Assembly: GCA_905234205.1 (NCBI GenBank)
Contig: CAJOGG010000076.1
Span: forward strand, 1 to 6,827
Reading direction: 5' to 3'
DNA: 6,827 bases
Source of the DNA: an uncultured Synergistales bacterium
GTDB lineage: Bacteria; Synergistota; Synergistia; Synergistales; Aminobacteriaceae
Positions within the stretch are counted from its first letter, which is position 1, and each line of letters begins with the position of its first letter. Below are positions 6,265 through 6,827 of the stretch, in pieces. The notes below the pieces were generated by a model. That model was not told the origin of the DNA. It was given only the letters and a program-made list of their open reading frames with translations, and made no database searches. The position numbers and the translations under genes are program-made.

Positions 6265-6827
6265 TTAAAATATTCCGTTATCAGCAAAATATTTCTTGGC
6301 AACTTCAAGACAACGTTTCGCATGACCAGCAACCCCGCGCGCCTGAATCTCTTTGAGGTTAGGAAGTTCGATTGACAACGGTATCTCCGGCATTGCCTTA
6401 ATCATGTCAGCGATCTTTACGTCCCCTTCACCAGGATAGAATCTTGCTTCACGGGCTGTGTACAGCATAAGGTCGTCTTTGATGTTATCAAGCACTGTGT
6501 CTTTGCACTCCGCGCCTTCTGGAGCTGGCCCATCACAAAGGTGAATGAAGTTGAAGTATTTGCGTGGTGTTCTTGCAAGCTCTGCACCAGTTACTCCGGC
6601 TCTACCTGCATGAAGTGTATCGACCATTACGAAAACGTTATCGCGGCCAAGGTCGTCAACGAGCGTAATATCTTCCTGTAAATTTCTGACTCCTGCCCAC
6701 GGTAAGAACTCAATGTTGAATTTCAGTCCGAACTCTTTAGCCATATCTGCAACTTTTCCGGCTGTCTCTGTGTACCAAGCTCTATCACGAGTCCAAACGC
6801 TTCCGAGAACGTCTGTTGCTCCAAGTT
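6265..6827 (-). CDS. Sugar phosphate isomerase/epimerase-like TIM-barrel enzyme (5' partial)
   Basis: The reading frame stays open to the right edge of the window, so the true start lies beyond 6827 and the ATG at 6744 is internal. The visible 186 residues are the C-terminal part of a xylose-isomerase-like (AP endonuclease 2 family) TIM barrel. Candidate metal and active-site residues, counted from the first visible codon, are Glu39 in FNIEF, Asp69 and His72 in VDTLHAGRAG, His95 in FIHLCDG and Glu153 in LSIELP. PGEGDV (131-136) matches the usual loop before the last strands. Members isomerise or epimerise sugars and keto-acids or dehydrate inosose, so the reaction is not determined. It ends 6 bp before the lyase gene, so the two are cotranscribed and probably act in one catabolic route. 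The missing N-terminus would hold about the first third of the barrel. Confidence 0.85.
   Translation of the reverse strand, partial: LGATDVLGSVWTRDRAWYTETAGKVADMAKEFGLKFNIEFLPWAGVRNLQEDITLVDDLGRDNVFVMVDTLHAGRAGVTGAELARTPRKYFNFIHLCDGPAPEGAECKDTVLDNIKDDLMLYTAREARFYPGEGDVKIADMIKAMPEIPLSIELPNLKEIQARGVAGHAKRCLEVAKKYFADNGIF

Noticed and set aside
6265..6744. Complete 159-residue protein starting at ATG 6744
   Set aside because: The frame continues in both codon and family sense to the window edge (residues such as WTRDRAWY and TAGKVADMA precede it), so this ATG is internal to a longer TIM-barrel enzyme.

Overview
The window reads as a chromosomal segment of a Synergistetes (Synergistota) bacterium. 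The best clue is the C-terminus of the protein encoded at 180-1574. It has a Ser/Thr/Gly-rich linker, a GCNSG signature, one hydrophobic segment and a lysine-rich tail, which is the Synerg-CTERM sorting-signal architecture known from this phylum. A TRAP transporter beside acyl-CoA catabolic enzymes fits a diderm, acid- and amino-acid-fermenting anaerobe. Genus cannot be assigned from this sequence.

Layout. (a) Positions 1-135 hold the last 44 codons of a plus-strand gene with a helical, coiled-coil-like C-terminus; its identity is unknown. (b) Everything else is on the minus strand. Reading in the direction of transcription (right to left), a catabolic and uptake operon enters at the right edge. 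It starts with a 5'-truncated xylose-isomerase-like TIM-barrel enzyme (6265-6827), then an HMG-CoA-lyase-family enzyme (5329-6258). The three TRAP transporter parts follow: DctQ small membrane subunit (4738-5310), DctM large membrane subunit (3448-4737) and DctP binding protein (2366-3433). Gaps are 0 to 18 bp, so the five genes almost certainly form one transcript, closed by a hairpin terminator at 2301-2336. (c) Past that terminator lies a second two-gene unit: a secreted M15-type peptidoglycan peptidase (1597-2277) and, 22 bp on, a secreted beta-helix surface protein with the Synerg-CTERM signal (180-1574). A second, nearly identical terminator at 143-170 closes it.

How the genes work together (inference). 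The TRAP system would import a carboxylate by ion-coupled transport, with a conserved arginine in DctP as the expected carboxylate contact. After CoA activation by an enzyme not in this window, the HMGL-family lyase would cleave a 3-hydroxy-3-alkyl acyl-CoA. The TIM-barrel enzyme would process a related or upstream hydroxy/keto intermediate. The peptidase and beta-helix protein look like an independent envelope or surface module.

The window is densely coding. No stretch over 90 bp lacks a gene, and I saw no tRNA, rRNA, CRISPR, insertion sequence or riboswitch. The genes belong to recognisable families. The less ordinary points are the Cys-type sorting signal, the matched terminators around the two-gene module, and the unresolved substrate of the operon.
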